DNA of 64,000 nt from Nereocystis luetkeana (lineage: Eukaryota; Sar; Phaeophyceae; Laminariales; Laminariaceae): the NCBI GenBank assembly GCA_031213475.1, contig JARUPZ010000015.1:9576528-9640527 (forward strand). Direction: 5' to 3'. The position numbers and the translations under genes were made by a program. Below the pieces are notes generated by a model that made no database searches, was not told the origin of the DNA, and was given only the letters and a program-made list of their open reading frames with translations. Of this stretch, positions 60,101-64,000 are shown piece after piece. Numbering within the stretch: the stretch's first letter is position 1; each line of letters begins with the position of its first letter.

Positions 60101-62505
60101 ACCATAGTAAATAGGACCAAATATTGCTGGTAAAAATAAGGAAATATATAGTTTTTTTGTCTGTACCGTACGTCCTAGTTAACATGTTCCCCCGTATTAG
60201 ATTATCTAGATCGCGATCTATCTGATCGGTGCGAGGTGTGAAACATTTCTGGGCTGACTGAGCTCCTCAACCGAAGAAGCACCCCATAAGGCTTGCCTCA
60301 TCGATGGAATCCCATGCCATGCACGTTTTGCGACGTGACTTGCTGCACCCCTACGTACGGAGTTACGGCATATGGGGTACTTCATCGGTGGGTAAAACCC
60401 CTTTCAAACCCCGACGATGGCGGGACAAGAAAAAAAAATGACCGCGTTGGTGATATCAACTATTTATGAGAAAAAATCGACGCGACTCGGCGAGAAAAGA
60501 AAGGGGCTGCTGCCTTCATACGATAAAAAAAAATGCAAGGAACGACCCTTAAGTGGGCAGGGGGGATACGTGCCTACTATGTCACCCCGGATCATACTAT
60601 TAATACTGTAGGGAGGATAGGGAAAATAAGGGAGAGGATAATACATGGGATGGGAAAAAAATGAGAAAAAAAAAACGTGAGCGCCCAGCAGTACGGGTAT
60701 GTAGGTAGAATCATGTTGCGCCCGTGCTGTCGCGCCCTTTCGTTGTAACTCGGACACCAATTCGTATCATCCTCCCCATATCACGTGGTTGCCATCTGCT
60801 GTGATCGTCTCTTGTTACCGTCTATTTTTCCCCCTGAGGCTAGCCTCAAGAGGGTTGCTACGATTGATTCTTGTTTGTCGAGAGGGTCTCCTTTTTTGGA
60901 GAGGTGAAGAGTTATTGTAGGGGACCACAGTATCCAGGACCCCATCATAAATAAATAAACAATCATGTATCTAGTGTTTTTTCCTGATGTATTTGGTCCT
61001 GATCACTGTGTTCTCCCGTAGTAGTTAAGTGAGCGAGACTCATAAAACAACGGTGCCACTAATTGTATCCCTACTGCAGCATGCGCCTACTGTAAGAAAC
61101 CTCAACGCTAACCCACAAATACTGGCCCACGGACCGGTTTTCTTGCTCATCGCGTTGTTGCACACCCGATTTGTTCAGAATCACGCGTTGTTGTACACCA
61201 AACTTTCTTATAGTAAGGGTTTTTAGGCTTTGGCTCGATATTTCCTGACCGGCGGATTTTTAGGCTTTGGCTCGATATTTTTTGACCGGCTCAGCTCCTC
61301 AATTGCGCAACTATAGGTTAGTGTGATATTTTTTCTATTAATAGGGTATTTGTTGTGGGACTAATGGCTCGTGTATATGTTGATCAAGTTGTCCTCACAA
61401 GATTCTACAGAGTCATGTTTCGGGTGCGAAGCTGAGATCCGCACGTGAGGAGCTCAGAAAATAGTAATCCGCCACCCCTACCGCGTCATTGCTCAGGGCT
61501 TGTTGTTCTACTGCCACCGTAGTATTAATATTAATAGTAGGTTTTCTGTGCTGTAAATCAATAAGGACGGAAAAGTAAGGGCCATTGGGTATTCATACCA
61601 ATCCACCAACAGTTGGAGCTGCGAGTCGGCACGCCTTTATGTCACCAACTAGTTATTAGTCAGACTATTGTGATATTTAGTCGTTTCCGGGAGGTGCCGA
61701 CTATCCGACCCAGTGGGTTTCCATACTTTTAGGACGGATTATTGAATGCGGGATGCATTCTCCCGTTTTTTGGGCGCTGCCCCTTTATCCGAGGAGAGCT
61801 AGCAAATCGACAGGTCATCAGCTGGTTCGCCACCCTCGCTCTGCCGGCTTAAGTCAGCCAGCTGGCTAACGGCAGCTGCCATTGTTTTTTATGTCGTGTA
61901 ACCCTGCCGACTCACAGCTCCACCAGCATTCCATAGTTTCAGTCCAGAGTAGTGCATATAAAAACATCGGTCAGTCCACTTCTAAACTCTGCCACTGCCC
62001 TACCCTAAACTCTGAGTGACCTCTTTCTCTGCAATTTAGAGCCACTACCGTCACCAAGTGCCAGCTGTGACAACGCTCGCCCACTACTGACTCGATTGTT
62101 TTTGTTCGATTTCGGCTCAATGTCTTTTGTTCTTTTCGCTCCCATCTCTCCACCAACACTACCAATAATCGCTTCCCTTGTAGCGAAACCACCAATGATA
62201 GTCTCACCCAACAAAACCACCAATCATCGTCTCTCAAAAAACGGAAAAGCCACCAACCGTCGTCCCCTAACAAGAAAACACTTCACGAATGATTTAATCC
62301 CCCCCGCCTTTAAACTACGCATTTCCCACGTATATACGTGTACCCACGCGTTCGTTCGCCAAACGTTAAGGTTGGCTTGGTGCCAGGTGCAGATGCTCCT
62401 CTGCCACCTCCACCACCGTTTCAGCTGCACTCTCAGCCGCTTGATGGTCCAACACTGCCGCCGCCGCCGCCGCCGCCGAGAGAAGCGCTATCGCCATCTT
62501 CATCG

Positions 62506-62548
<43 letters not shown>

Positions 62549-62679
62549 TGGCGTCGAAACTGTTGTCTCAGGAAACGCTCGAGGGGGTGCACATCACCAG
62601 CAGCGTGATGGAAGAGGCCCATACGAAGATAGACCTGCCCCAGCCCTGCCAGGAAGGACCATTGTGTAGCAGCTTGTAG
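26591..62679 (+). CDS. TPR-containing GT41-type (OGT/SPINDLY-like) glycosyltransferase with signal sequence, 21 exons
   Basis: Joining 21 exons (listed separately) gives 3480 nt, 1159 residues plus stop, in one consistent frame. What I see: an N-terminal basic-hydrophobic segment (1-26) like a signal peptide or anchor; TPR motifs between about 47 and 480 such as LLNNLGSALLTLGEAEEGLP; then a two-lobed catalytic region, about 485-1057. Landmarks are PLRVGFMSKFFGIEEPHGMLL, LDVLVYADMNSEP, YARLAKVQAVFWGNPITTG, NPSIDYFVSA, SLFKLRPGFD, FPFGGSKTAADGISLGVPVV. Established: these correspond in order to the GT41 family (protein O-GlcNAc/O-fucose transferases); in human OGT the Lys of QLYKIDP contacts UDP and SLFKLRP aligns with it. 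Odd: GT41 enzymes are usually nucleocytoplasmic, yet this one begins with a secretory signal. It also carries a low-complexity insert (about 548-640) and a Pro/Gln tail. Donor sugar and acceptor cannot be told from sequence. Confidence 0.9.
27160..27450. repeat. GGGTCGGGTC-rich array, block 1
   Basis: CACGGGTCGGGTCGGGTCA units with CATGACCCG inversions and roughly 60-bp periodic TTCAAAATxTCACGGG. Confidence 0.88.
27675..27890. repeat. GGGTCGGGTC-rich array, block 2
   Basis: Same units (TTCAAATCTCATGGGTCGGG), separated from block 1 by about 220 bp of ordinary sequence. Confidence 0.85.
27923..27950. mobile_element. A-family MITE, right half only
   Basis: Only GGTCC...ACTATGGTCCCCCGTAA is present. 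Confidence 0.7.
28625..28727 (+). CDS. Glycosyltransferase exon 2 (TPR)
   Basis: 103 nt, AIPNDPDGLHRLGLVLYSRG then KMILDATGSDDVTQ. It completes the TPR begun in exon 1 (ALLQ/AIPNDPDGLHRLG). Acceptor TCGCAG/GCC. The donor is again GC type, CCAAG/GCAAGA, leaving phase 1. Confidence 0.85.
29290..29615. mobile_element. F-family element carrying a nested G element
   Basis: GAGAGGTGCACCATTTTG start, GATTTTGGGTTA then the G insert, then AAGGAGCCCCGCCATTC. Confidence 0.8.
29494..29593. mobile_element. G-family element inserted in an F element
   Basis: The F sequence GGGTTAAGGAGCCCC is split; GGGTTA lies on both sides of the insert. Confidence 0.9.
30392..30482. mobile_element. G-family element, diverged
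   Basis: CCCCATTTTGGGGACAAAC and CTAAACGGGACTGG arms. Confidence 0.8.
30561..30742 (+). CDS. Glycosyltransferase exon 3 (TPR)
   Basis: 182 nt: (A)LFGKSERLVRASIKYASSK, then a TPR-like helix pair with NLAEVLRCSGDLGEAEVVSR. Acceptor GCCCAG/CCC, donor CGCAG/GTTTGT. The intron begins with a G-rich tract. Confidence 0.85.
30848..31030 (+). mobile_element. Two short D-family fragments
   Basis: GCTCGATCTCATGCATGGCC and a second CGTAGTCGTGTGACCATAGA about 110 bp on. Confidence 0.75.
32380..32590. repeat. I repeat, empty at its C-rich site
   Basis: Contains a CT run, CAGATCCGGGGTCACATGGC and CTCTCCTCCCCCCTCCTC. Confidence 0.7.
32634..32722 (-). pseudogene. tRNA-like sequence, probably a tRNA relic or SINE head
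   Basis: On the minus strand there is an A-box-like TGGTTCAGTGG, a B-box-like GCTCGAATCCC about 50 nt later, and an oligo-T stretch soon after. The T stem does not pair and no clean anticodon arm forms, so I do not call a functional tRNA. It lies in glycosyltransferase intron 3. Confidence 0.35.
32848..33035 (+). CDS. Glycosyltransferase exon 4 (helical, acidic linker)
   Basis: 188 nt: ASLTLAVTLISIINRGVSTP, an acidic Ser/Gly/Asp stretch, then TEWAMRLEAEQMLKA. Acceptor GACGCAG/GCG, donor AAAGC/GTGAGC (phase 2). The linker is low complexity, so the function of this part is not readable. Confidence 0.8.
33437..33799. mobile_element. H-family element, reverse orientation
   Basis: CATGTCGGACATACC ... 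GTTCTGTCCGAGC, with AGATCC-AAGCCAAGGAAACA core. Confidence 0.8.
33896..34143. mobile_element. F-family element
   Basis: Best arm pair: GTTCTACGATAGAGGTAGCA and CCTCTATCGTAGAACG. Confidence 0.88.
34313..34445. repeat. B-family palindrome
   Basis: TTGCGGGGGAACATACAG start and ATTACTATGCCCCGCCG end. Confidence 0.55.
35541..35645. mobile_element. A-family MITE
   Basis: 105 bp, TA-flanked, same arms. Confidence 0.9.
35900..36116 (+). CDS. Glycosyltransferase exon 5 (TPR, Gly/Asp-rich linker)
   Basis: 217 nt: (A)HLEILPDSKHAAVELASLL reads as a TPR helix pair, followed by a GGGGDDDYGGF linker and TRFWFERA. Acceptor CATCAG/GCAT, donor GCG/GTGAGA. The donor runs straight into a GA dinucleotide tract of about 40 nt. 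Confidence 0.85.
36117..36158. repeat. GA tract abutting an exon 5 splice donor
   Basis: GTGAGAGAGAGA... continues for about 40 nt from the donor GT. Confidence 0.93.
37355..37451. mobile_element. G-family element
   Basis: TTAACCCTTTTTAGAACCG ... GACTGCGGTCCTGAAGGGG. Confidence 0.88.
38134..38232 (+). CDS. Glycosyltransferase exon 6 (TPR)
   Basis: 33 codons, VQLEPSDAATTFDLAVVLHR then LGRTEAARDLYVK, a well-formed TPR (AxxLxRLGRTEAA). Acceptor GGCAG/GTAC, donor AAA/GTAGGT. Confidence 0.88.
38330..38585. repeat. I repeat interrupted by an E element
   Basis: CTGGGGTCACATAGCAGGCT, then C run + E + C run, then CACTACGGTTCGCGCC and CTTCCCTCGTCGACTCGCGT. Confidence 0.82.
38409..38472 (-). mobile_element. 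E-family short element inside an I repeat
   Basis: GGATGCGTGGTCAATGGTCA to AACAAATGAGTACG, with C runs on both sides. Confidence 0.85.
39177..39270. mobile_element. G-family element
   Basis: TTAACCCTTTTACGACTGCA arm with its complement after a short centre. Confidence 0.85.
40650..40893. mobile_element. F-family element, left end eroded
   Basis: GGCCCAAGTATACG and GTGCTACCTCTATCGTGGAA retained. Confidence 0.75.
41394..41509. mobile_element. A-family MITE with GT expansion
   Basis: The centre carries a GTGTGTGTGTGT run absent from other copies. Confidence 0.85.
41847..41974 (+). CDS. Glycosyltransferase exon 7 (TPR)
   Basis: 128 nt: ILGMEGASQGARTRHLALTN then LAVVKQEVGDVEGAIEGYRQ and VL, a TPR. 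Acceptor GAACAG/ATTT, donor TTGGT/GTGAGT leaving phase 2, which fits exon 8. Confidence 0.85.
42067..42591 (+). mobile_element. D-family element, near full length
   Basis: Highly similar to the 18.2-kb and 11.5-kb copies throughout; G runs at both ends. Confidence 0.9.
42690..42765. repeat. GGTC microsatellite
   Basis: GGTCGGTCGGT units with GGCC interruptions. Confidence 0.9.
43016..43210 (+). CDS. Glycosyltransferase exon 8 (two TPRs)
   Basis: 195 nt: DLPDSAALLNNLGSALLTLG, EAEEGLPLLHKAFELDPTQH, DPLVNLGTHLQEQGDLDGAK. These are the two most canonical TPRs of the protein, with the P-x-x-A-x-x-x-N-L-G pattern. Acceptor CTCCAG/GGAC, donor CGAG/GTGGGT. Confidence 0.93.
43270..43510. mobile_element. 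H-family element, ends eroded
   Basis: GATCTAGGTCTTTTGGGG, CATATCCTGCACAGC and CTGCAGGCTATAG core words. Confidence 0.65.
43892..44307. repeat. H-derived sequence and about 30-bp GATC-rich tandem repeat
   Basis: CACAATCTAGAT units, then repeated GGGATCTGATCTGxTCTGTC units. Confidence 0.8.
44308..44418 (+). pseudogene. Full-length decayed duplicate of glycosyltransferase exon 9
   Basis: 111 nt aligned to 44561-44671 without gaps; I count 18 mismatches (about 84% identity). The frame is kept (ERL..., HAIMLAPI) but one TGA interrupts it and the GT donor is replaced by GATCTG. It is embedded between GATCTGATCT repeats in intron 8, 253 bp upstream of the working exon. Confidence 0.92.
44419..44523. 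repeat. GATCTGATC tandem repeat after the exon-9 relic
   Basis: Repeated CTTCCATAGGGATCTGATC and GATCTGATCTGATCT. Confidence 0.85.
44557..44671 (+). CDS. Glycosyltransferase exon 9 (TPR to catalytic linker)
   Basis: 115 nt: (R)AERLWRNDGLAVRQAIMLA then PILVSEEHILREKEQLHRA. Acceptor ATACAG/GGCG, donor GCG/GTTAAG. A same-length copy with an in-frame stop lies at 44308-44418. Confidence 0.88.
44886..44982. mobile_element. G-family element
   Basis: CCGTTTCGGGGACAAAG and TTTGTCCCCAAAACGGGAC arms. Confidence 0.85.
45185..45445. mobile_element. H-family element, reverse orientation
   Basis: CACACATTGAACTGATC ... GATCTGTCCGAGATGC. Confidence 0.75.
45638..45765 (+). CDS. Glycosyltransferase exon 10 (start of GT41 region)
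   Basis: 128 nt: VDELIARDPPLAISDPVQGV then ERVHFYLGYRGGNHRQIQQK and IA. HFYLGYRGGNHRQIQ matches the FYLAYHG-N-D-R-E-L-Q segment of TPR-GT41 proteins. Acceptor CTGAAG/GTGG, donor CCAG/GTGCGC. Confidence 0.88.
45997..46408 (+). CDS. Glycosyltransferase exon 11 (low-complexity insert, first Rossmann strand)
   Basis: 412 nt: (R)MYALASPELLYVDPHLDAEM, then about 95 residues rich in Gly/Glu/Ser/Ala, then FPPLRVGFMSKFFGIE. LRVGFxSxFFG is the first strand of the catalytic domain. Acceptor TGTCAG/GATG, donor ATCGAG/GTGCTC. The insert is far less constrained than the flanks. Confidence 0.9.
46757..46985. mobile_element. H-family element, truncated, with ATCT expansion
   Basis: GACCTCGGACATATCACGG start; the ATCT run is at 46782-46836. 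Confidence 0.65.
47249..47345 (+). pseudogene. Decayed copy 1 of glycosyltransferase exon 12 start
   Basis: Acceptor-like CACAG then ERHGLLLAGT, against EPHGMLLGGI in exon 12. Similarity fades after about 45 nt, while the upstream intron sequence (AAGCxCAGGAAC) is shared. Confidence 0.8.
47430..47520 (+). pseudogene. Decayed copy 2 of glycosyltransferase exon 12 start
   Basis: AAGCGCAG acceptor then EPHGMLI followed by two stops. Its downstream part matches copy 1 (TCATCGAACGCCTTATCCCT-like). Start spacing from copy 1 is 181 bp. Confidence 0.85.
47614..47700 (+). pseudogene. Decayed copy 3 of glycosyltransferase exon 12 start
   Basis: AAGCGCAAGAATCGCACGG corresponds to the acceptor plus first codons, but the acceptor AG has become AA. 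Start spacing is 184 bp from copy 2 and 153 bp to the true exon. Confidence 0.7.
47767..47951 (+). CDS. Glycosyltransferase exon 12 (EPHG motif)
   Basis: 185 nt: EPHGMLLGGIMKHLPRSYFH then VILLPIAAPGRQASPSLIEA. FFGIE/EPHGMLL joins exactly to exon 11, and the His sits where GT41 enzymes keep a conserved active-site His (inference). Acceptor GCGTAG/GAAC, donor TTGAG/GTGGGT. Three decayed copies of its 5' end precede it. Confidence 0.9.
48030..48092 (+). mobile_element. E-family short element
   Basis: GTACTCATTTGTTGCTTGCC to CACGCATCTCTTTCGAG after a G-rich tract. Confidence 0.82.
48186..48290. mobile_element. A-family MITE
   Basis: Opposite orientation of the centre relative to the 7.3-kb copy. 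Confidence 0.85.
48506..48610. mobile_element. A-family MITE
   Basis: 105 bp with near-perfect arms and TA flanks; 18 bp from the next copy. Confidence 0.92.
48629..48731. mobile_element. A-family MITE
   Basis: Second of a close pair. Confidence 0.88.
49013..49330 (+). mobile_element. Two overlapping D-family fragments
   Basis: CATGGCTGTAGTCGTATAAG and later CATGAATGGCCGACGTCGTA, separated by a G run. Confidence 0.78.
49628..49743. mobile_element. A-family MITE with internal insertion
   Basis: Arms near-perfect; the centre has about 11 extra bp including ACTTCGAAGT. Confidence 0.9.
50218..50570. repeat. Four-copy tandem repeat, period about 87 bp
   Basis: Units begin CCCCAAGGAGTGCCCGTGGT at about 50218, 50306, 50391 and 50479 and include GCCTTATAAGGGTGGCG. 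Confidence 0.9.
51009..51121 (+). CDS. Glycosyltransferase exon 13 (LVYADM / FWGNP)
   Basis: 113 nt: LDVLVYADMNSEPVTHFLGY then ARLAKVQAVFWGNPITT. This corresponds to the OGT segment DVLVNLNGYT...RPAPIQAMWLGYPGTSG. Acceptor TGATAG/GTTG. The donor is GC type, ACAG/GCAAGG. Confidence 0.93.
51122..51424 (+). other. Glycosyltransferase intron 13 (GC-AG)
   Basis: 303 bp with a GC donor. No repeat recognised. Confidence 0.8.
51425..51519 (+). CDS. Glycosyltransferase exon 14 (SIDYFVSA)
   Basis: 95 nt: (G)NPSIDYFVSAAVLEGQNRT then ALSQEDEPYSEQ. It parallels MDYIITDxxxxPxxxxEQYSE in OGT. Acceptor TGGCAG/GAAA, donor AACAG/GTGAGC. Confidence 0.93.
51703..51945. mobile_element. F-family element
   Basis: GCTACAGTAGAGGTGCACC start, GGTTAAGGAGCCCCGTCATT inside, CTACCTCTATCGC end. 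Confidence 0.85.
52205..52304. mobile_element. G-family element
   Basis: TTAACCCTGTTAGAACTGCG ... ACTGCAGTTCTAAAAGAG. Confidence 0.88.
52531..52667 (+). CDS. Glycosyltransferase exon 15
   Basis: 137 nt: VVLLDGQGIWYDRPGGLPRL, PQEAREIAKDASRRELRLRL, GIEEH. It is the linker between the two Rossmann-like lobes. Acceptor TTCCAG/GTAG, donor CACAG/GTACGA. Confidence 0.88.
52938..52985. repeat. Telomere-like repeat, short
   Basis: GGTCAGGGTCAGGGTTGGGG. Confidence 0.7.
53215..53330 (+). pseudogene. Decayed duplicate of glycosyltransferase exon 16 (copy 1)
   Basis: Intact CCGCAG acceptor, then IAYTCPQNLF against IVYMCPQSLF. A 2-nt insertion shifts the frame to an immediate TGA; the other frame continues LKPGFDWIIGDLM. 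If spliced in, it would truncate the protein. Confidence 0.9.
53413..53515. mobile_element. A-family MITE, left end eroded
   Basis: Lies between the two exon-16 relics. Confidence 0.85.
53546..53650. mobile_element. A-family MITE
   Basis: 105 bp, TA-flanked; 30 bp from the preceding copy. Confidence 0.92.
53790..53905 (+). pseudogene. Decayed duplicate of glycosyltransferase exon 16 (copy 2)
   Basis: CTGTTTCAGGCTGAGGCCGC resembles the SLFKLRPG-coding DNA, and the following about 60 bp resemble the flank of copy 1 (CGCATC-CCCCTCA...). More eroded than copy 1 and lies only 30 bp before the functional exon. Confidence 0.65.
53937..54027 (+). CDS. Glycosyltransferase exon 16 (SLFKLRP, UDP-site Lys)
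   Basis: 91 nt: (S)IVYMCPQSLFKLRPGFDFV then VGDILRAFNHQ. SLFKLRPxFD aligns with the UDP-contacting Lys segment of OGT. Acceptor CCCCAG/CATT. The donor used here is CAG/GTCCGG; a stronger-looking GTATGT at 54039 would need an extra small exon (possible at 55376-55412) to restore phase. Two degenerate copies lie upstream. Confidence 0.8.
54028..56074 (+). other. Glycosyltransferase intron 16
   Basis: Contains a GATCT microsatellite (54655-54700) and a C run near 54961. An optional 37-nt exon with fitting phase (55376-55412) cannot be excluded. Confidence 0.7.
54655..54700. repeat. GATCT pentamer microsatellite
   Basis: Perfect (GATCT)n run. Confidence 0.95.
56075..56215 (+). CDS. Glycosyltransferase exon 17
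   Basis: 47 codons: GRNTGLGDDSKPYRQKAYLI, FTEGRRKPWTEEFWQRLQSS, LPDVIDQ. AYLIFTEGRRKxW matches the strand/helix after the UDP-site Lys in GT41. A strong pyrimidine tract precedes acceptor CCGAAG/GGCC. Donor CAG/GTCAGT. Exactly how exon 16 joins it is less certain than the exon itself. Confidence 0.87.
56255..56462. repeat. ACGGTA degenerate array
   Basis: xACACGGTTxx / GGCACGGTAA units of about 17-20 bp starting about 40 nt after exon 17. Confidence 0.8.
56623..56859. mobile_element. H-family element, reverse orientation
   Basis: CACGTCGGGCAGATCACGAT ... GATCCGTCCGAGGTGTG. Confidence 0.82.
57093..57150. repeat. Two-copy direct repeat
   Basis: GCTACTGCGACAGCTCTACT occurs twice, 33 bp apart. 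Confidence 0.9.
57626..57749 (+). CDS. Glycosyltransferase exon 18 (nucleotide-sugar pocket)
   Basis: 124 nt: VRILPRTSAGQEFMSLLSAA then DVLLHPFPFGGSKTAADGIS and L. It corresponds to OGT ADVCLDTPLCNGHTTGMD, the uridine/diphosphate pocket, with GGSKTAAD in place of NGHTTGMD. Acceptor CCGTAG/GTTA, donor TTGG/GTGAGA. Confidence 0.94.
57786..58054. mobile_element. H-family element
   Basis: TTTCCTGGGTTGGATCTGCC core; ends GATCCGTGCAAGGTGTG. Confidence 0.8.
58560..58690. repeat. GTTGGT-type simple repeat
   Basis: GTTGTTGGTGTTGGTGGTGG and related; the plus-strand frame through it is hydrophobic but low complexity. Confidence 0.85.
58757..58880 (+). CDS. Glycosyltransferase exon 19
   Basis: 124 nt: (G)VPVVAMEGDALPGRMAFSL, YKTMGLEGQGDRGCCVANDR, D. 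It parallels [21 protein letters not shown] in OGT. Acceptor TTGTCAG/GGGT, donor GACAG/GTGAGG. Confidence 0.93.
58881..59437 (+). other. Glycosyltransferase intron 19
   Basis: No repeat recognised except a C-rich acceptor tract. Confidence 0.75.
59438..59606 (+). CDS. Glycosyltransferase exon 20 (end of catalytic domain)
   Basis: 169 nt: (S)YVQLAIRLGQDAEYRQWAG, DLISRRSSALWERRDVVVEW, ARFLSRAAGRPAPSASE. It matches the final helices (Y-x-x-x-A-x-x-L-x-x-D ... SPLF). Acceptor GCACAG/CTAT after a C-rich tract, donor CAGAG/GTAGGC. Confidence 0.92.
59879..60240. mobile_element. H-family element with nested A
   Basis: CACACCTCGGACAGAGG ... GATCGGTGCGAGGTGTG are its inverted ends. Confidence 0.85.
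60093..60196. mobile_element. A-family MITE nested in an H element
   Basis: H-type sequence (GATAATCTA / TTAGATTATCTAG) continues on both sides. Confidence 0.9.
60914..61021. mobile_element. A-family MITE, diverged
   Basis: TTGTAGGGGACCACAG ... CACTGTGTTCTCCCGTA. Confidence 0.75.
61616..61922. mobile_element. Inverted-repeat element, about 307 bp
   Basis: GGAGCTGCGAGTCGGCA at one end and TGCCGACTCACAGCTCC at the other (16 of 17 complementary). A related but unpaired sequence lies near 30100-30220. Confidence 0.78.
62371..62679 (+). CDS. Glycosyltransferase exon 21 (Pro-rich and poly-Gln tail, stop)
   Basis: 102 codons plus TAG: VGLVPGADAPLPPPPPFQLH, a second Pro run, a run of about 13 Gln from CAG repeats, then LASKLLSQETLEGVHITSSV and a short acidic end. 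I chose acceptor GTTAAG/GTTGG because it keeps phase 0 and gives a sensible tail. A later CCAG acceptor at about 62388 would put the repeat in an Arg/Ser frame and looks less natural. Conservation is not expected here. Confidence 0.7.
62509..62552 (+). repeat. CAG microsatellite coding for poly-Gln
   Basis: Uninterrupted (CAG)n in exon 21, about 13 Gln. Confidence 0.9.
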
Positions 62680-64000
62680 TATACTTGCGTCAATGTCGAC
62701 TGGGTGTAACTGTATGGGTTCTACGGAGATGCGGTGGGCTGTGTATTGCTTCGAATGGGAGCCTTCTTGGGATTCCTGTGTGGTTGTTGACGGGAAAGGC
62801 GTTTAGGGATGTGCGGTTACTCTGACTTTGACCCCGACGAGATAATAATTGAGAACTGGTTTCCATTTCTTTCCACCGCCTGATGGCGTCCCTGGTCTTC
62901 AACCGCTCTACCGCAACCCCGTGCATAGGTTGAGCCAACATTCTAGCATGTTTGATCACTCGGGTGCGTGAGTGTTGCCTCGCTCACACTCACGAGGAGT
63001 AGTAGGTGAAGACCCAAAACGCATGAAGCGCTTGAAAGAGAGACGTAACATGTACTGGTATAATTTTTTGGAGTAGAAATTGAGAACTCGAAGTGTCAGA
63101 GAAGGGTGTTCCGTGCTCTGACATAGAAATCATCTAGGGCCTCGCCAGATAATAATAACTGCTCGAAAATATTCCGGTTCCCGGATCAGTCTCCGTAGAT
63201 CTTTGGGAGTTACATACACATTAGACGTATCAAACATGGGTACGAGTATGCCCAACAACCCCCCTAGTCGCGGCAAACTGTCCTGATTGTGTCTATGCCG
63301 TACTACAGTAGATCCCCACACGCATCTGGCGCATGGATCCTCTTGATGTGACACAACAAGCAATAGCGACATCACTATTGTTATGCATGTGAAGCAGGAG
63401 AGTGTATGGTACATTGATACTGCTGTACTTCGTATGCTGCCCACACACCGAAAAATGGTCCACCTTGGCTGCTGATATATTCGTGGTGGGATTTGTTTGG
63501 GTACAGCTGAATGGGGGCTTGAGACGGTATGTCGTACGTATCGCAAAACCAATACACGTGTATGCCCCCACCCAATGCTATCAATAGTATAATGGAAGTA
63601 TGCTACAACATGTAGGTGACTTTTTGGTAGTGTTGTGAATTAAGCGTATCGGGATTGAATTGTTTAGGTTGTTTTTGATTCAAATGTCCCCCCCCCCCCC
63701 TCCTTCAATGTATTTTCTGACATGCAGATAAGCTGGGATAAGGCCTGATACTCATAGTAGTTGGAGCACTGTATGCAGTAGATGCGCGTTTTTTACGTGG
63801 GGAGATGTTGCATAGTTCCTACACTCCGTTATCGTGCTTTTGGACGTGCGCGATTCCGATTTTGATTGACAGTGGTATGACATACTTTTTTCGTTGAGGG
63901 TATTTGGGAGACGGAGTACCAAAGCACGTGGGAAGCGAAATTTTGGTGCCCGGGTCACTGGAAAGACAGAGAGAAGACGCACTTCACTGCAGCTATTGCA
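62680..64000. other. Downstream of the glycosyltransferase; no gene seen
   Basis: Presumed 3' UTR and intergenic sequence. A 140-codon minus-strand frame (63130-63552) has no recognisable motif. A C run is at about 63690. Confidence 0.5.

Larger units (their letters stand above)
59607..62370 (+). other. Glycosyltransferase intron 20
   Basis: Contains H with nested A (59879-60240), another A (60914-61021), an inverted-repeat element (61616-61922) and three loose copies of an ACCACCAATCATCGTCTC word (62160-62260). Confidence 0.8.

Noticed and set aside
62096..62608. 170-codon frame ending in Arg and Ser runs
   Set aside because: It is the +1 shadow of exon 21's Pro/Gln repeats and would need the intron to be coding.
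63130..63552. 140-codon minus-strand frame
   Set aside because: No recognisable domain or splice partners; left as unassigned sequence.

Overview
This is a stretch of nuclear, intron-rich eukaryotic DNA. No bacterial-style operon, CRISPR array or phage gene is visible. Two genes can be assembled exon by exon and together span most of the window. Neither is visible as a single long open frame, because exons are about 90-410 bp and introns average about 1.6 kb or more. Large repeat-filled introns, spliceosomal GT-AG and some GC-AG boundaries, a short Aurora kinase, a GT41-type glycosyltransferase and degenerate TTAGGG-like repeats would fit a large-genome photosynthetic stramenopile such as a brown alga. 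That placement is inference and only moderately supported.

Layout: 1-1618 is downstream sequence with no confident gene. 1619-19031 (minus) holds a complete Aurora-type Ser/Thr kinase in 7 exons (885 nt, 294 aa). A tRNA-Gly(UCC) gene lies antisense inside its 8.4-kb intron 3. 19032-26590 is the head-to-head intergenic region between the two genes and is made of tandem repeats and short elements. 26591-62679 (plus) holds a 21-exon gene (3480 nt, 1159 aa). It has an N-terminal signal sequence, TPR repeats, a GT41 (O-GlcNAc-transferase/SPINDLY-like) catalytic region and a Pro/Gln-rich tail. 62680-64000 shows no confident gene.

Every intron is loaded with short non-autonomous repeats that I could group by comparing copies inside the window. 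A: about 105 bp with TA-flanked inverted ends. F: about 250 bp with inverted ends. G: about 95 bp with the CCCGTTTTGGGGACAAA arm. H: 250-400 bp, GATC-rich. D: about 540 bp without inverted ends, sitting at G/C runs. E: about 65 bp, also at G/C runs. I: a C-rich repeat that serves as landing site for D and E. Homopolymer C/G runs of 10-20 nt are unusually common and often mark the edges of D and E.

The most striking structure is recurrent, decayed duplication of exons inside the neighbouring introns of both genes. Relics of glycosyltransferase exon 9, exon 12 (three serial copies) and exon 16 (two copies), and of Aurora exons 4 and 5, sit 30 bp to 1 kb from the functional exon, often with remnants of the splice site. 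Other points are three GC-AG introns out of 20, a splice acceptor whose pyrimidine tract is telomere-like repeat, and a 9-mer (TACCAGGTA) repeated far above chance.
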